DNA of 64,000 nucleotides from Agromyces hippuratus (GCF_013410355.1 NZ_JACCFI010000001.1:1612001-1676000); one strand, 5' to 3'. Numbered from the stretch's first letter, positions 7,717-17,081 are shown. Numbers and translations: made by a program. The notes: generated from the letters alone by a model not told the origin.

Positions 7717-9018
7717 ATGATGAACAGACGCAGCACCACCCGGCTCGTCGCCCTCGCCGCCGCCGCGGGAATCGCGGTCGCCTCGCTCACCGCCTGTTCG
7801 GCGGGAGGCGGAGACGACGGCGGAGGAGACGGCGACATCACCCTCACCTGGTGGCACAACGCAACGTCCGGACCGATGCCCGCCGTCTGGGAAGAGGTGG
7901 CCGCGGAGTTCGAGGAGGCGCATCCCGGGGTGACGGTCGAGCAGACCGGATACCAGAACGAGGAGCTCCAGCGCACGCTGATCCCGAACGCCCTCGCGGC
8001 CGGCGACCCGCCCGACCTGTTCCAGGTCTGGCCCGGCGGCGAACTGCGCGGCCAGGTCGCCAACGACTACCTCATGCCGCTCGACGAGGCCATCCCCGAC
8101 ACCGTCTCGAGCGTCGGCGCCACCGTGAACCCCTGGCAGGTCGACGGCACCACCTACGGCATCCCGTTCACGTTCGGCATCGAGGGCTTCTGGTACAACA
8201 CCGAGCTCTTCGAGCAGGCCGGCATCGACGAGACCCCGACGACGCTCGACGAACTCGTCGATGCGGTGGGCGCACTGCGCGAGGCCGGCATCACCCCGAT
8301 CGCCGTCGGCGCGGGCGACAAGTGGCCGGCCGCCCACTGGTGGTACCAGTTCGCACTGCACTCCTGCTCCCCCGAGGTGCTGCAGGCGGCCGAATCCGAT
8401 CTCGACTTCACCGACGACTGCTGGGTCGAAGCGGGCGAACAGCTCGAGGAGTTCCTCGGCACCGAGCCGTTCCAGGAGGGCTTCCTCGGCACCCCCGCCC
8501 AGACCGGTGCCGGCAGTTCCGCCGGCCTCATGGCGAACGGGCAGGCGGCGATGGAACTCATGGGTCACTGGAACTCCGGCCAGATCGGCGGTCTCACCGC
8601 CGACGGCGAGGTACCCGCGTTCCTCGGGTGGTTCCCCTTCCCCGGCATCGAGGGCGCCGCCGGCGACCCGACCGCATCGCTCGGCGGCGGCGACGGCTTC
8701 GCCTGCTCGGCCGAGGCCCCGCCGGAGTGCGCGGAGCTGCTCGCGTACATCATGAGCGAAGACGTCCAGGCGCGCTTCGCGGCGAGCGGCTCGGGCATTC
8801 CGACCGTGTCGGCCGCCGTGGCGTCGCTCGAGGACCCGAACCTGACGGCCGTCGCCGAAGGGCTCGCCGACTCCTCGTTCGTCCAGATCTGGCTCGACAC
8901 CGCCTACGGCACCACCGTCGGCAACGCCATGAACGAGGGCATCGTGAACCTCTTCGGCGGCGCGGGCACGCCTGCGGACATCGTCAAGAAGATGCAGGAC
9001 GCGGCGGCGACGCTCTGA
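7717..9018 (+). CDS. Sugar ABC transporter substrate-binding lipoprotein
   Basis: This is a 433-aa extracellular solute-binding protein of the UgpB/MalE type (family 1). The N-terminal signal ends in the lipobox LTAC, so the mature protein is anchored on Cys27. The N-terminal region TLTWWHNATSGPMPAVWEEVAAEFEEAHPG is typical of oligosaccharide-binding proteins. It is the first gene of an importer operon with two permeases and a GH3 glycosidase, which suggests capture of a plant oligosaccharide such as xylobiose or a gluco-oligosaccharide. The ATG at 7717 follows a good AGAGG ribosome-binding site; ATG 7720 is an alternative. Confidence 0.92.
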   Translation: MMNRRSTTRLVALAAAAGIAVASLTACSAGGGDDGGGDGDITLTWWHNATSGPMPAVWEEVAAEFEEAHPGVTVEQTGYQNEELQRTLIPNALAAGDPPDLFQVWPGGELRGQVANDYLMPLDEAIPDTVSSVGATVNPWQVDGTTYGIPFTFGIEGFWYNTELFEQAGIDETPTTLDELVDAVGALREAGITPIAVGAGDKWPAAHWWYQFALHSCSPEVLQAAESDLDFTDDCWVEAGEQLEEFLGTEPFQEGFLGTPAQTGAGSSAGLMANGQAAMELMGHWNSGQIGGLTADGEVPAFLGWFPFPGIEGAAGDPTASLGGGDGFACSAEAPPECAELLAYIMSEDVQARFAASGSGIPTVSAAVASLEDPNLTAVAEGLADSSFVQIWLDTAYGTTVGNAMNEGIVNLFGGAGTPADIVKKMQDAAATL

Positions 9019-9020
9019 CC

Positions 9021-10013
9021 ATGACCAGCGTCATCGAATCGGTCGGGCCCGCGGTCTCCGCGGGCTCGACCCCCGCCCGTCATCCCCGACCCGGGGCCGG
9101 CAGGGCACGCAAGCGGGCCGAGATCGTGCTGTTCGTCGGTCCGGCCCTGCTCCTGTTCCTCGGCTTCGTGATCCTGCCCGTCCTCCTCGCAGGCGTCTAC
9201 AGCTTCTACAACCTGCCGCAGTCGTTCCAATGGGACGACCTCGCCGACCCCGAGCGGTTCGTCGGGTTCGCCAACTACGCGCGGGCACTCGAAGACCCCG
9301 CATTCATCCGGTCGGTCGGCAACAACTTCCTGATCCTGTCGCTCTCGCTGCTCATCCAGGGGCCGCTCGCGATCGGCATCGCACTGCTGCTCAACCGCAG
9401 GCTGCGGGGCCGCGGCGTGCTCCGCCTCCTCATCTTCGTGCCGTACGTGCTCGCCGAGGTGATCGCCGGCCTCTCCTGGAAGCTGCTGCTGCAGCCGCAG
9501 GGCGGCGTGAACGCCCTGCTCGAGGCCCTGGGCCTCGGCGCGTTCACGCAGAACTGGCTCGCGGATCCGAACATCGCCCTCTGGACGATGTTCGCCATCC
9601 TCACCTGGAAGTACGTCGGCTTCGCGATCCTCCTGATGCTCGCCGGGTTGCAGGGCGTGCCCGAGGAACTCGCCGAGGCTGCGGCGATCGACGGCGCCAG
9701 CTGGTGGCAGGTCCAGCGGCACATCACGATCCCCCTGCTCGGTCCGACGATTCGGATCTGGGCCTTCCTCTCGATCATCGGGGCGCTGCAGCTGTTCGAC
9801 ATGGTGTGGGTCACCACGCGTGGCGGCCCCCTCAACGCGACCTCGACGATGGCCACCTACATGGTCGAGAAGGGCCAGTTCGGCGGCCAGCCCGGCTTCG
9901 GCAGCGCCGTCGCCGTCATCCTGTTCCTCATCTCCCTGGTCGTCGCACTCGTCTACCAGCGCTTCGCACTCCGCCGTGACCTCGCCGGCTCCATCACGAG
10001 AGGAGTGCGCTGA
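9021..10013 (+). CDS. Sugar ABC transporter permease (MalF/UgpA type)
   Basis: This is a 330-aa inner-membrane permease with about six transmembrane helices. The EAA loop EELAEAAAIDGASWWQVQRH, which docks the ATPase, lies in the second half. The long N-terminal cytoplasmic stretch is rich in Arg and Pro. The start at ATG 9021 is 2 nt beyond the binding-protein stop, so the two are co-translated. Together with the next gene it forms the heterodimeric channel. No ATPase gene occurs in this operon; the MsiK-type ATPase encoded near 25 kb is the likely partner. Confidence 0.93.
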   Translation: MTSVIESVGPAVSAGSTPARHPRPGAGRARKRAEIVLFVGPALLLFLGFVILPVLLAGVYSFYNLPQSFQWDDLADPERFVGFANYARALEDPAFIRSVGNNFLILSLSLLIQGPLAIGIALLLNRRLRGRGVLRLLIFVPYVLAEVIAGLSWKLLLQPQGGVNALLEALGLGAFTQNWLADPNIALWTMFAILTWKYVGFAILLMLAGLQGVPEELAEAAAIDGASWWQVQRHITIPLLGPTIRIWAFLSIIGALQLFDMVWVTTRGGPLNATSTMATYMVEKGQFGGQPGFGSAVAVILFLISLVVALVYQRFALRRDLAGSITRGVR

Positions 10014-10015
10014 TC

Positions 10016-10912
10016 ATGTCAGTCGCTTCCCCCGCCCTGGGCGGGACCCGCACCACCGGGCACGATCCCGTCCCTCGTCACCGCTTCGACTGGGGTCAGC
10101 CGTTCATCGTGCTCCTCGCACTCGTCATCGCCGCGATCGCGATCGGGCCGGTGCTCTACGTGTTCGTCGGAGGCTTCCGGACGACGGCCGATCTCAATGC
10201 GAATCCGGTGGGGCTGCCCTCGCCATGGACCCTCGACAACTGGAGCGCCGTGCTCGGCTCCCCGCGGTTCTGGGGCAATGTCGCCTCGAGCATGATCCTC
10301 GCCGTCGGCACCACGGCGGGCGTGGTCATCGTCGGCGTCATGGCCGCGTTCGTGATCGCGCGCTACACCTTCCGGGGGCGCGAGGGACTCTACCTCCTGT
10401 TCGCCGCCGGGCTGATGTTCCCCCTCACGGTCGCGGCCCTGCCGCTGACGCTGCTCCTGCGAACGCTCGGACTCCACGGCACCTTCCTCGGGGTCATCAT
10501 CCCGTCCATCGCCTTCGCCCTGCCGACGACGATCATCATCCTCGTGCCGTTCCTCCGAGCCATCCCCGACGAACTCGAGGAGGCCGCCGCCATCGACGGC
10601 ACGACCCGTGTCGGCTTCTTCTGGCGCATCCTGCTCCCCCTGTCGATGCCGGGGCTCGTCACGGTCGGCGTGCTCGCCTTCGTCGGCAGTTGGAACGGCT
10701 ACCTGCTCCCGTTGCTCGTCATCAGCACGGGTACCCTCCCGCAGGAGCTCTGGCCGCTGCCGCTCGGCGTGACCCAGTTCTCGACGCAGTACTCGCAGGA
10801 CACCGGCGCGGTGCTCGCCTACACCTCGTTGTCGATGATCCCGGCACTCGTGTTCTTCCTGTTCGCCGAGAAGCGCATCGTCGGCGGCCTCACCGGGGCG
10901 GTGAAGGGATGA
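10016..10912 (+). CDS. Sugar ABC transporter permease (MalG/UgpE type)
   Basis: This 298-aa protein is the second channel subunit of the importer, with six predicted membrane helices and the EAA loop DELEEAAAIDGTTRVGFFWR before the last helices. The start at ATG 10016 lies 2 nt after the previous stop, and its own stop overlaps a possible ATG of the GH3 gene. Family membership (binding-protein-dependent transport inner membrane component) is clear; sugar specificity is not. Confidence 0.93.
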   Translation: MSVASPALGGTRTTGHDPVPRHRFDWGQPFIVLLALVIAAIAIGPVLYVFVGGFRTTADLNANPVGLPSPWTLDNWSAVLGSPRFWGNVASSMILAVGTTAGVVIVGVMAAFVIARYTFRGREGLYLLFAAGLMFPLTVAALPLTLLLRTLGLHGTFLGVIIPSIAFALPTTIIILVPFLRAIPDELEEAAAIDGTTRVGFFWRILLPLSMPGLVTVGVLAFVGSWNGYLLPLLVISTGTLPQELWPLPLGVTQFSTQYSQDTGAVLAYTSLSMIPALVFFLFAEKRIVGGLTGAVKG

Positions 10913-10929
10913 CGAACGTGGAGGAACGC

Positions 10930-13296
10930 ATGACGGATGCCCCGTGGCACGACGCCTCGCTCACCATCGATGATCGCGTCGACGCGCTCGTCGCCGAGAT
11001 GACGCTCGAGGAGAAGCTCGCGCAGCTCTACGGCGTCTGGGTCGGGGCATCCGATGACGGCGGCGACGTCGCACCCCACCAGCACGACCTCGACGACGCC
11101 GTCGACCTCGACGAGCTGCTGCCGTCGGGGCTCGGCCAGCTCACCCGGCAGTTCGGCACCGCTCCGGTCGACGCGGCGCTCGGCGCGCTCTCACTCGCCC
11201 GCACCCAGCAGCGCATCGTGGCCGCGAACCGATTCGGCATCCCGGCCGTCGCGCACGAGGAGTGCCTCGCGGGCTTCGCCGCATGGGGCGCCACCGCCTA
11301 CCCGGTCCCGCTGTCATGGGGCGCGACCTTCGACCCGGCGCTCGTCGAGCGGATGGCTCGCCGCATCGGCGACGACATGCGATCGGTCGGCGTGCACCAG
11401 GGACTCGCACCCGTGCTCGACGTCGTGCGCGACGCACGGTGGGGCCGGGTCGAGGAGACGATCGGCGAGGATCCCTACCTCGTCGCAACGGTCGGCAGCG
11501 CCTACGTGCGCGGACTCGAGTCCTCGGGCGTCGTCGCGACGCTCAAGCACTTCGTCGGCTACTCCGCCTCCCGAGCCGGTCGGAACCTCGCACCCGTCTC
11601 GGTCGGCGGTCGCGAGCTGGCCGACGTGCTGCTGCCGCCGTTCGAGATGGCGATCCGCGAGGGCGGGGCCCGCAGCGTGATGAACTCGTACACCGACCTC
11701 GACGGCGTGCCGTCGGCTGCCGACCGCTCGCTGCTCACGGGGCTGCTCCGCGACACGTGGGGGTTCGACGGCACCGTCGTCGCCGACTACTTCGCGATCG
11801 CGTTCCTGAAGCTGCTGCACGGCACCGCGGCGACGTGGGCCGAGGCCGCGGGTGCAGCGCTCGCCGCGGGCATCGACGTCGAACTGCCGACGGTCAAGAC
11901 GTTCGGCGAGCCGTTGCGACAGGCCGTCGAGCAGGGAGTCGTCGAGTCGTCGCTCGTCGACACTGCACTGCGGCGAGTGCTGCGCCAGAAGGGCCAGCTC
12001 GGTCTCCTCGATGCCGACTGGTCGGCGCTGCCCCCGGCGCTCGCAGAGGCCGACGTCGACCACCTCGACCGGCTGCGGGGCACGATCGACCTCGATCCGG
12101 CCGGCAACCGCGCCCTGGCCGGGGAACTCGCGGAGCGCGCCATCGTGCTCGTGCGCAACGACGGCTCGCTGCCGCTCGCGGCGCCGGGCGTCATCGCCGT
12201 CGTCGGGCCGAACCTCGACGACCCGTACGCGATGCTCGGCTGCTACTCCTTCCCCGCCCATGTGGTGTCGCAGCATCCGGGCGTCGCGCTCGGCATCCGG
12301 GTTCCGACCCTGCTCGAGGCGTTGCGCGAGGAGTTCCCCGCGAGCGAGATCCGCTGGGCGAGCGGCACGAGCGTCGACGGCGGCGAGACCGATGACATCG
12401 CGGATGCCGCGGCGCTCGCGGCGTCCGCCGACGTCGTGATCCTCGCGCTCGGCGATCGGGCGGGGCTCTTCGGCCGCGGCACGAGCGGCGAGGGCTGCGA
12501 TGCCGAGACGCTCGAGCTGCCGGGCGCACAGCAGCAACTGGTCGACGCGGTGCTGGACACCGGGACGCCGGCCGTGCTGGCGCTCCTCGCGGGGCGGCCC
12601 TACGCCCTCGGGCGCGCGAACCGCGAGGCCGCCGGCATCGTGCAGGCCTTCTTCGCGGGCGAGGAGGGCGCACCCGCCCTCGCCGGCGTGCTGAGCGGGC
12701 GGATCAACCCGAGCGGCCGGCTGCCCGTGAGCATCCCGGCGACGGCGGGCTCCCAGCCCACCACCTACCTCGCGCCCCCGTTGGCTCGCGCGAACGACGT
12801 GTCGAACGTCGATCCGACGCCGGCGTACGCATTCGGTCACGGCCTCGGCTATTCGACGTTCGCCTGGGATGCGTTCGACGCCGATGTCGCCGAGACCGGC
12901 ACCGACGGTGCGGTGACCGTGCGCCTCCGCGTTCGGAACGCGGGCGATCGCGCGGGCGCCGAGATCGTGCAGCTCTACCTGCACGATCCGGTCGCGTCGG
13001 TCGTGCGCCCCGTGCAGCGGCTCATCGGCTTCGCCCGCGTGGAGCTCGAGCCCGGGGCATCCGCAGCGGTGTCGTTCACGGCGCCCGCCGACCTCGCTTC
13101 GTTCACGGGCCGCGACGGGCGGCGCATCGTCGAACCCGGCGAGCTCGTGCTGAGCGCCGGCCGGTCGAGCACCGAGATGCCGTTCGCGCACACGGTCCGC
13201 CTCACGGGCCCGGTGCGCGAGGTCGATCACACCCGGCGGTTGCATCCCGACGTGTCGGTCGTGGTGACGGCTGCCCCGGCATCCGTCACCGGCTGA
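10930..13296 (+). CDS. Glycoside hydrolase family 3 beta-glycosidase (beta-xylosidase or beta-glucosidase)
   Basis: This 788-aa GH3 enzyme has an N-terminal TIM-barrel domain with LKHFVGYSASRAGRN and GFDGTVVADY, where Asp286 is the expected nucleophile. The GH3 C-terminal domain (about 385-625) and a fibronectin-III-like domain follow. There is no signal peptide, so it should act in the cytoplasm on oligosaccharides brought in by the adjacent ABC importer. Xylose isomerase and xylulokinase next door favour beta-xylosidase activity, but beta-glucosidase cannot be excluded. ATG 10930 is preferred because GGAGG lies 5 nt upstream; ATG 10909 overlaps the permease stop. Confidence 0.9.
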   Translation: MTDAPWHDASLTIDDRVDALVAEMTLEEKLAQLYGVWVGASDDGGDVAPHQHDLDDAVDLDELLPSGLGQLTRQFGTAPVDAALGALSLARTQQRIVAANRFGIPAVAHEECLAGFAAWGATAYPVPLSWGATFDPALVERMARRIGDDMRSVGVHQGLAPVLDVVRDARWGRVEETIGEDPYLVATVGSAYVRGLESSGVVATLKHFVGYSASRAGRNLAPVSVGGRELADVLLPPFEMAIREGGARSVMNSYTDLDGVPSAADRSLLTGLLRDTWGFDGTVVADYFAIAFLKLLHGTAATWAEAAGAALAAGIDVELPTVKTFGEPLRQAVEQGVVESSLVDTALRRVLRQKGQLGLLDADWSALPPALAEADVDHLDRLRGTIDLDPAGNRALAGELAERAIVLVRNDGSLPLAAPGVIAVVGPNLDDPYAMLGCYSFPAHVVSQHPGVALGIRVPTLLEALREEFPASEIRWASGTSVDGGETDDIADAAALAASADVVILALGDRAGLFGRGTSGEGCDAETLELPGAQQQLVDAVLDTGTPAVLALLAGRPYALGRANREAAGIVQAFFAGEEGAPALAGVLSGRINPSGRLPVSIPATAGSQPTTYLAPPLARANDVSNVDPTPAYAFGHGLGYSTFAWDAFDADVAETGTDGAVTVRLRVRNAGDRAGAEIVQLYLHDPVASVVRPVQRLIGFARVELEPGASAAVSFTAPADLASFTGRDGRRIVEPGELVLSAGRSSTEMPFAHTVRLTGPVREVDHTRRLHPDVSVVVTAAPASVTG

Positions 13297-13308
13297 CCCC
13301 GTCTGCGA

Positions 13309-14346
13309 TCACCGCGCCGCCGGAGTGCCCGCCGGCGGCGCGGTGCTCTCGCGGACGACCAGACTCGTCGCCAGGTCCATGCGCGGGGTCGTCGCCGGCG
13401 TCTCGTCGCTCAGCCGGATCACGAGCCGCGCGGCCTCCTCGCCCATCCGCTTCAGCGGCTGGTGCACGGTCGTCAGCCGCGGGGTCACCCAGCGCGCGAG
13501 CGGGATGTCGTCGTACCCGACGATCGAGACGTCCTCCGGTACGCGGAGCCCGGCGACGCGCGCCGCGTCGAGGGCGCCGACGGCCTGCAGGTCGCTGCCC
13601 GCGAAGATCGCGGTGGGCGGCTCGTCGAGCGCGAGGAGCTCGCGGGCGTGATCGCGCCCGCCGCTGACGTGGAAGTCGCCGAACCTGATCCATGCCGGAT
13701 CGATCGGCAGGCCGGCCGAGTTCATCGCCGAGCGGTACCCGTCGACTCGGGCGAGCGAGCACATCATGTCCTCGGGCCCGGTGATCGCGGCGATGCGGCG
13801 GTGGCCGAGATCGATGAGGTGGCGGGTCGCCATGAGCCCGCCCGACCAGTTCGCGGAACCGACGGACGGCGCGTCGGGTGAGGGGTCGCCGGCCGGGTCG
13901 ATGATGACGAACGGGATGGCCCGCGACCGCAGTCGCTCGCGATACTCGGGCGCGAGTTCGGCGAAGACGAGCACGATGCCGATGGGGCGCCGCCGCATGA
14001 CGCCCTCGATCCAGTCGGGATCGGGTGCGTGACGGTTGCCGCTGACCGTGAGCACGACGCTCAGGCCGTGCTCCTTGGCGACGGTCTCGACCCCGTCGAT
14101 GAGCTCCATCGACCAGATGGGGTCGAGTTCGGGGAAGACGAGTTCGATGAGATCGGTCCGCGCCTCGGCGCGGCCGTGGCGGCGCACGTATCCCCGGTCG
14201 GCGAGAAGGGTCTCGACTCTCGTGCGGGTCGCGGCCGAGACGTCGGCTCGGCCGTTCAGGACCTTCGAGATCGTCGAGAGCGAGACGCCGGCCTCGCCGG
14301 CCACTTCGGCAAGGGTGACGCGCTCCCCGGGTGCTTCGGAATCCAT
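13309..14346 (-). CDS. LacI-family transcriptional regulator
   Basis: This 345-aa repressor has an N-terminal LacI helix-turn-helix (VTLAEVAGEAGVSLSTISKV and the hinge NGRADVS) followed by a periplasmic-binding-protein-like effector domain. It is divergent from xylA and convergent with the GH3 gene, 12 bp from the latter's stop. It probably represses the xylose genes and itself. ATG 14346 was chosen because TATGAT lies 7 nt upstream; ATG 14358 would overlap that hexamer. An inverted repeat GTTTCG-N11-CGAAAC covers the -10 and touches the start codon, a good position for autoregulation. Confidence 0.9.
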   Translation of the reverse strand: MDSEAPGERVTLAEVAGEAGVSLSTISKVLNGRADVSAATRTRVETLLADRGYVRRHGRAEARTDLIELVFPELDPIWSMELIDGVETVAKEHGLSVVLTVSGNRHAPDPDWIEGVMRRRPIGIVLVFAELAPEYRERLRSRAIPFVIIDPAGDPSPDAPSVGSANWSGGLMATRHLIDLGHRRIAAITGPEDMMCSLARVDGYRSAMNSAGLPIDPAWIRFGDFHVSGGRDHARELLALDEPPTAIFAGSDLQAVGALDAARVAGLRVPEDVSIVGYDDIPLARWVTPRLTTVHQPLKRMGEEAARLVIRLSDETPATTPRMDLATSLVVRESTAPPAGTPAAR

Positions 14347-14369
14347 GTTTCGAATCATATTCCCGAAAC
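14347..14369. promoter_or_regulatory. Candidate autoregulatory operator of the LacI-family gene
   Basis: GTTTCG-N11-CGAAAC is an inverted repeat that overlaps the TATGAT -10 hexamer (14354-14359) and abuts the start codon of the lacI-type gene. Half-sites GTTTC/GAAAC resemble those of many LacI-family operators. Confidence 0.5.
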
Positions 14370-14398
14370 TTGCGCTGGCGCGATGCCGGTCGATGCGA

Positions 14399-14416
14399 TA
14401 AGTTGTCAGACACAAC
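14399..14416 (+). promoter_or_regulatory. Candidate xylA -10 element overlapped by an inverted repeat
   Basis: TAAGTT (14399-14404) fits a TANNNT -10 for xylA. It is overlapped by GTTGT-N5-ACAAC (14402-14416), a 5-bp-arm inverted repeat located over the -10 and start point. The bound protein could be the LacI or the ROK regulator. Confidence 0.4.
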
Positions 14417-14445
14417 CAATACCGCTCAATGAGGATCAGGTGACG

Positions 14446-15642
14446 ATGTCCGTGCCCACCCCCACCCGTGACGACCAGTTCTCCTTCGGCCTGTGGACCG
14501 TCGGCTACAACGGCACCGATCCGTTCGGCGGGCCCACGCGGCATCCGCTCGACGTCGTGCACGTCGTCGAGAAGCTCGACGAGCTCGGGGCCTACGGCCT
14601 CACCTTCCACGACGACGACCTGTTCGCATTCGGGTCGACCGATGCCGAGCGACAGACCATGATCGACCGGCTGAAGGGCGCGCTCGAGTCGACGGGCATC
14701 GTCGTCCCGATGGTGACCACCAACCTGTTCAGCGCCCCGGTCTTCAAGGACGGCGGCTTCACCTCGAACGACCGCGCCGTGCGCCGCTTCGCGCTCCGCA
14801 AGGTGCTGCGCAACATCGATCTCGCCGCCGAACTCGGCGCGAAGACCTTCGTGATGTGGGGTGGGCGCGAGGGCTCGGAGTACGACGCCGCGAAAGACAT
14901 CCGCTCGGCACTCGAGCGCTACCGGGAGGCCGTGAACCTGCTCGGCGACTACGTCACCGACAAGGGCTACGACATCCGCTTCGCGATCGAGCCCAAGCCC
15001 AACGAGCCTCGCGGCGACATCCTGCTGCCGACGGTGGGCCATGCCCTCGCGTTCATCGACTCGCTCGAGCGCCCCGAGCTCGTCGGCGTCAACCCCGAGG
15101 TCGGGCACGAGCAGATGGCGGGCCTGAACTTCTCCGCCGGCATCGCCCAGGCGCTGTACCACGGCAAGCTCTTCCACATCGACCTCAACGGCCAGCGCGG
15201 CATCAAGTACGACCAGGACCTCGTCTTCGGCCACGGCGACCTGCACAACGCGTTCGCCCTCGTCGACCTGCTCGAGCACGGCGGCCCAGGCGGCGCGCCG
15301 GCGTACACCGGACCCCGCCACTTCGACTACAAGCCCAGTCGCACTGAAGACGAGACCGGCGTGTGGGACTCCGCGGCCGCGAACATGCGCACCTACCTGC
15401 TGCTCAAGGAACGGGCTGCCGCATTCCGCGCGGATCCCGAGGTGCAGGAGGCCCTCACCGCCTCCAAGGTGTTCGAACTCGGACAGCCGACCCTCGGCGA
15501 GGGCGAGGGCCACGCCGAGCTGCTCGCCGACCGCACCGCCTTCGAGGACTTCGACGCCGACGCCTACCTCGGCGGACACGGCTTCGGTTTCGTGCGGCTC
15601 CAGCAGCTCGCCACCGAGCACCTGCTCGGCGCACGCGGCTAG
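14446..15642 (+). CDS. xylA: Xylose isomerase
   Basis: Xylose isomerase converts D-xylose to D-xylulose. The 398-aa protein has the length of the actinobacterial class I enzymes. It contains the catalytic histidine in GLTFHDDDLF (His55), the metal and substrate motif IEPKPNEPRGD (Glu182, Lys184), NPEVGHEQMAGLNF (Glu218, His221) and HIDLNGQ (Asp246). ATG 14446 follows AGG at 5 nt; GTG 14440 in the same frame has GAGG upstream and is possible. It is followed after 9 nt by xylulokinase. A LacI-type regulator is divergent. Identification is firm. Confidence 0.97.
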   Translation: MSVPTPTRDDQFSFGLWTVGYNGTDPFGGPTRHPLDVVHVVEKLDELGAYGLTFHDDDLFAFGSTDAERQTMIDRLKGALESTGIVVPMVTTNLFSAPVFKDGGFTSNDRAVRRFALRKVLRNIDLAAELGAKTFVMWGGREGSEYDAAKDIRSALERYREAVNLLGDYVTDKGYDIRFAIEPKPNEPRGDILLPTVGHALAFIDSLERPELVGVNPEVGHEQMAGLNFSAGIAQALYHGKLFHIDLNGQRGIKYDQDLVFGHGDLHNAFALVDLLEHGGPGGAPAYTGPRHFDYKPSRTEDETGVWDSAAANMRTYLLLKERAAAFRADPEVQEALTASKVFELGQPTLGEGEGHAELLADRTAFEDFDADAYLGGHGFGFVRLQQLATEHLLGARG

Positions 15643-15651
15643 GCACGGCGC

Positions 15652-17043
15652 GTGTCGCTCGTCGCAGGCGTCGACTCGTCGACGCAGGCGTGCAAGGTCG
15701 TCATCCGAGACGCTGCGACCGGGGCGCTCGTGCGCTCCGGTCGCGCGCCGCACCCCGCCGGCACCGAGGTCGATCCGGCCGCGTGGTGGGCGGCACTGCT
15801 CACGGCGTTCGCCGACGCGGGCGGGCTCGACGACGTCGAGGCGATCTCCGTCGCAGGCCAGCAGCACGGCATGATCGTGCTCGATGCCGAGGGCCGGGTC
15901 ATCCGCGACGCCCTGCTCTGGAACGACACCCGTTCCGCCCGGGCCGCGCGCGACCTCATCGCCGAGGTCGGTGCCGACGACTACGCCCGGCGCACCGGCG
16001 TCGTGCCGGTGGCGTCCTTCACGGCGACGAAGCTGCGCTGGCTGCGTGACGAGGAACCCGACGCCGCGGCCCGCGTCGCCGCCGTCGCCCTCCCCCACGA
16101 CTGGCTCACGTGGCGACTGCGCGGCTTCGGCCCGGCGGGCGAGTCACCGCTCGGGCCGGTCCTCGGCGAGCTCACGACCGACCGATCGGATGCGAGCGGC
16201 ACCGCCTACTGGGGGCCGAACGGGTACGACCGCGAGCTCTTCGTCCGCGCGCTCGGGCACGATGCCGTGCTGCCACGCGTACTCGCCCCCGACGAGGCCG
16301 CCGGCCGCACGCCCGACGGCATCCTCGTCGGCGCCGGAGCCGGCGATAACGCGGCCGCCGCGCTCGGCCTCGACGCGGCGCCGGGCGACGTCGTCGTCTC
16401 GATCGGCACGAGCGGCACGGTCTTCGCGGTGACGGATGCCGCCGTCGCCGATCCGTCCGGCACGGTCGCCGGTTTCGCGGATGCCACGGGGCGGCGCCTG
16501 CCGCTCATCGCGACGCTGAACGCCGCGCGAGTGCTCGACGTGACCGCTGGGCTGCTCGGCGTCGACCACGACGAACTCGGCAGGCTCGCCCTCGAGGCCG
16601 AGCCCGGGGCATCCGGAGCCGTGCTCGTGCCCTACTTCGAGGGTGAGCGGACTCCGAACCTCCCCGAAGCGACGGCCTCGTTCTCGGGACTCACGCTCGC
16701 CAACACCACTCGCTCCTCGATCGCGAGGGCCGCGATCGAAGGGCTGCTCTGCGGACTCGCCGACGGCCTCGACGCAGTACGCGGGCAGGGCGTCGAGGTG
16801 TCGCGAGTGCTGCTCATCGGCGGTGCGGCGCAGAACCCCGCCGTGCGACACGTCGCCGCCCAGGTCTTCGATGCCCCGGTCATCGTGCCCGTGCCCGGCG
16901 AGTACGTCGCCGACGGCGCGGCACGGCAGGCGAGGTGGGCGCTCACCGGCGAGCGCCCCGCGTGGCCGCTCGAAGTCGACGCCGAGCTCGAGAGCCGGCC
17001 CTGCGGCGTGATCCGGGAGCAGTACGCCCGCGCACGAGCCTGA
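15652..17043 (+). CDS. xylB: Xylulokinase
   Basis: Xylulokinase phosphorylates D-xylulose to xylulose 5-phosphate, which enters the pentose phosphate pathway. The 463-aa FGGY-family protein begins with AGVDSSTQACKVVI (phosphate-binding loop) and has SVAGQQHGMIVLD, GAGAGDNAAAALGLDAAPGDVVVSIGTSGTV split over two motifs, and LLIGGAAQNPAVRH near the C-terminus. It starts with GTG 15652, 9 nt after xylA, and ends at a strong hairpin shared with groEL. The linked xylA makes xylulose the expected substrate. Confidence 0.95.
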   Translation: MSLVAGVDSSTQACKVVIRDAATGALVRSGRAPHPAGTEVDPAAWWAALLTAFADAGGLDDVEAISVAGQQHGMIVLDAEGRVIRDALLWNDTRSARAARDLIAEVGADDYARRTGVVPVASFTATKLRWLRDEEPDAAARVAAVALPHDWLTWRLRGFGPAGESPLGPVLGELTTDRSDASGTAYWGPNGYDRELFVRALGHDAVLPRVLAPDEAAGRTPDGILVGAGAGDNAAAALGLDAAPGDVVVSIGTSGTVFAVTDAAVADPSGTVAGFADATGRRLPLIATLNAARVLDVTAGLLGVDHDELGRLALEAEPGASGAVLVPYFEGERTPNLPEATASFSGLTLANTTRSSIARAAIEGLLCGLADGLDAVRGQGVEVSRVLLIGGAAQNPAVRHVAAQVFDAPVIVPVPGEYVADGAARQARWALTGERPAWPLEVDAELESRPCGVIREQYARARA

Positions 17044-17081
17044 CTCCGTCCGGACTCGGCCGCGGGAGATCATCGGAGACG

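Noticed and set aside
7851..9020. Upstream extension of the first permease frame through the binding-protein gene
   Set aside because: It is an overlapping frame of the binding protein. The permease homology begins after ATG 9021.
11314..13245. 643-codon open frame antisense to the GH3 gene
   Set aside because: The GH3 motifs are on the plus strand. The antisense translation has low-complexity Arg/Ala composition and no recognisable domain.
14347..16098. Long upstream extension of the LacI frame across xylA and xylB
   Set aside because: The extension is antisense to two well-defined enzymes. The helix-turn-helix begins at residue about 9 of the 14346 start, so nothing upstream belongs to the regulator.
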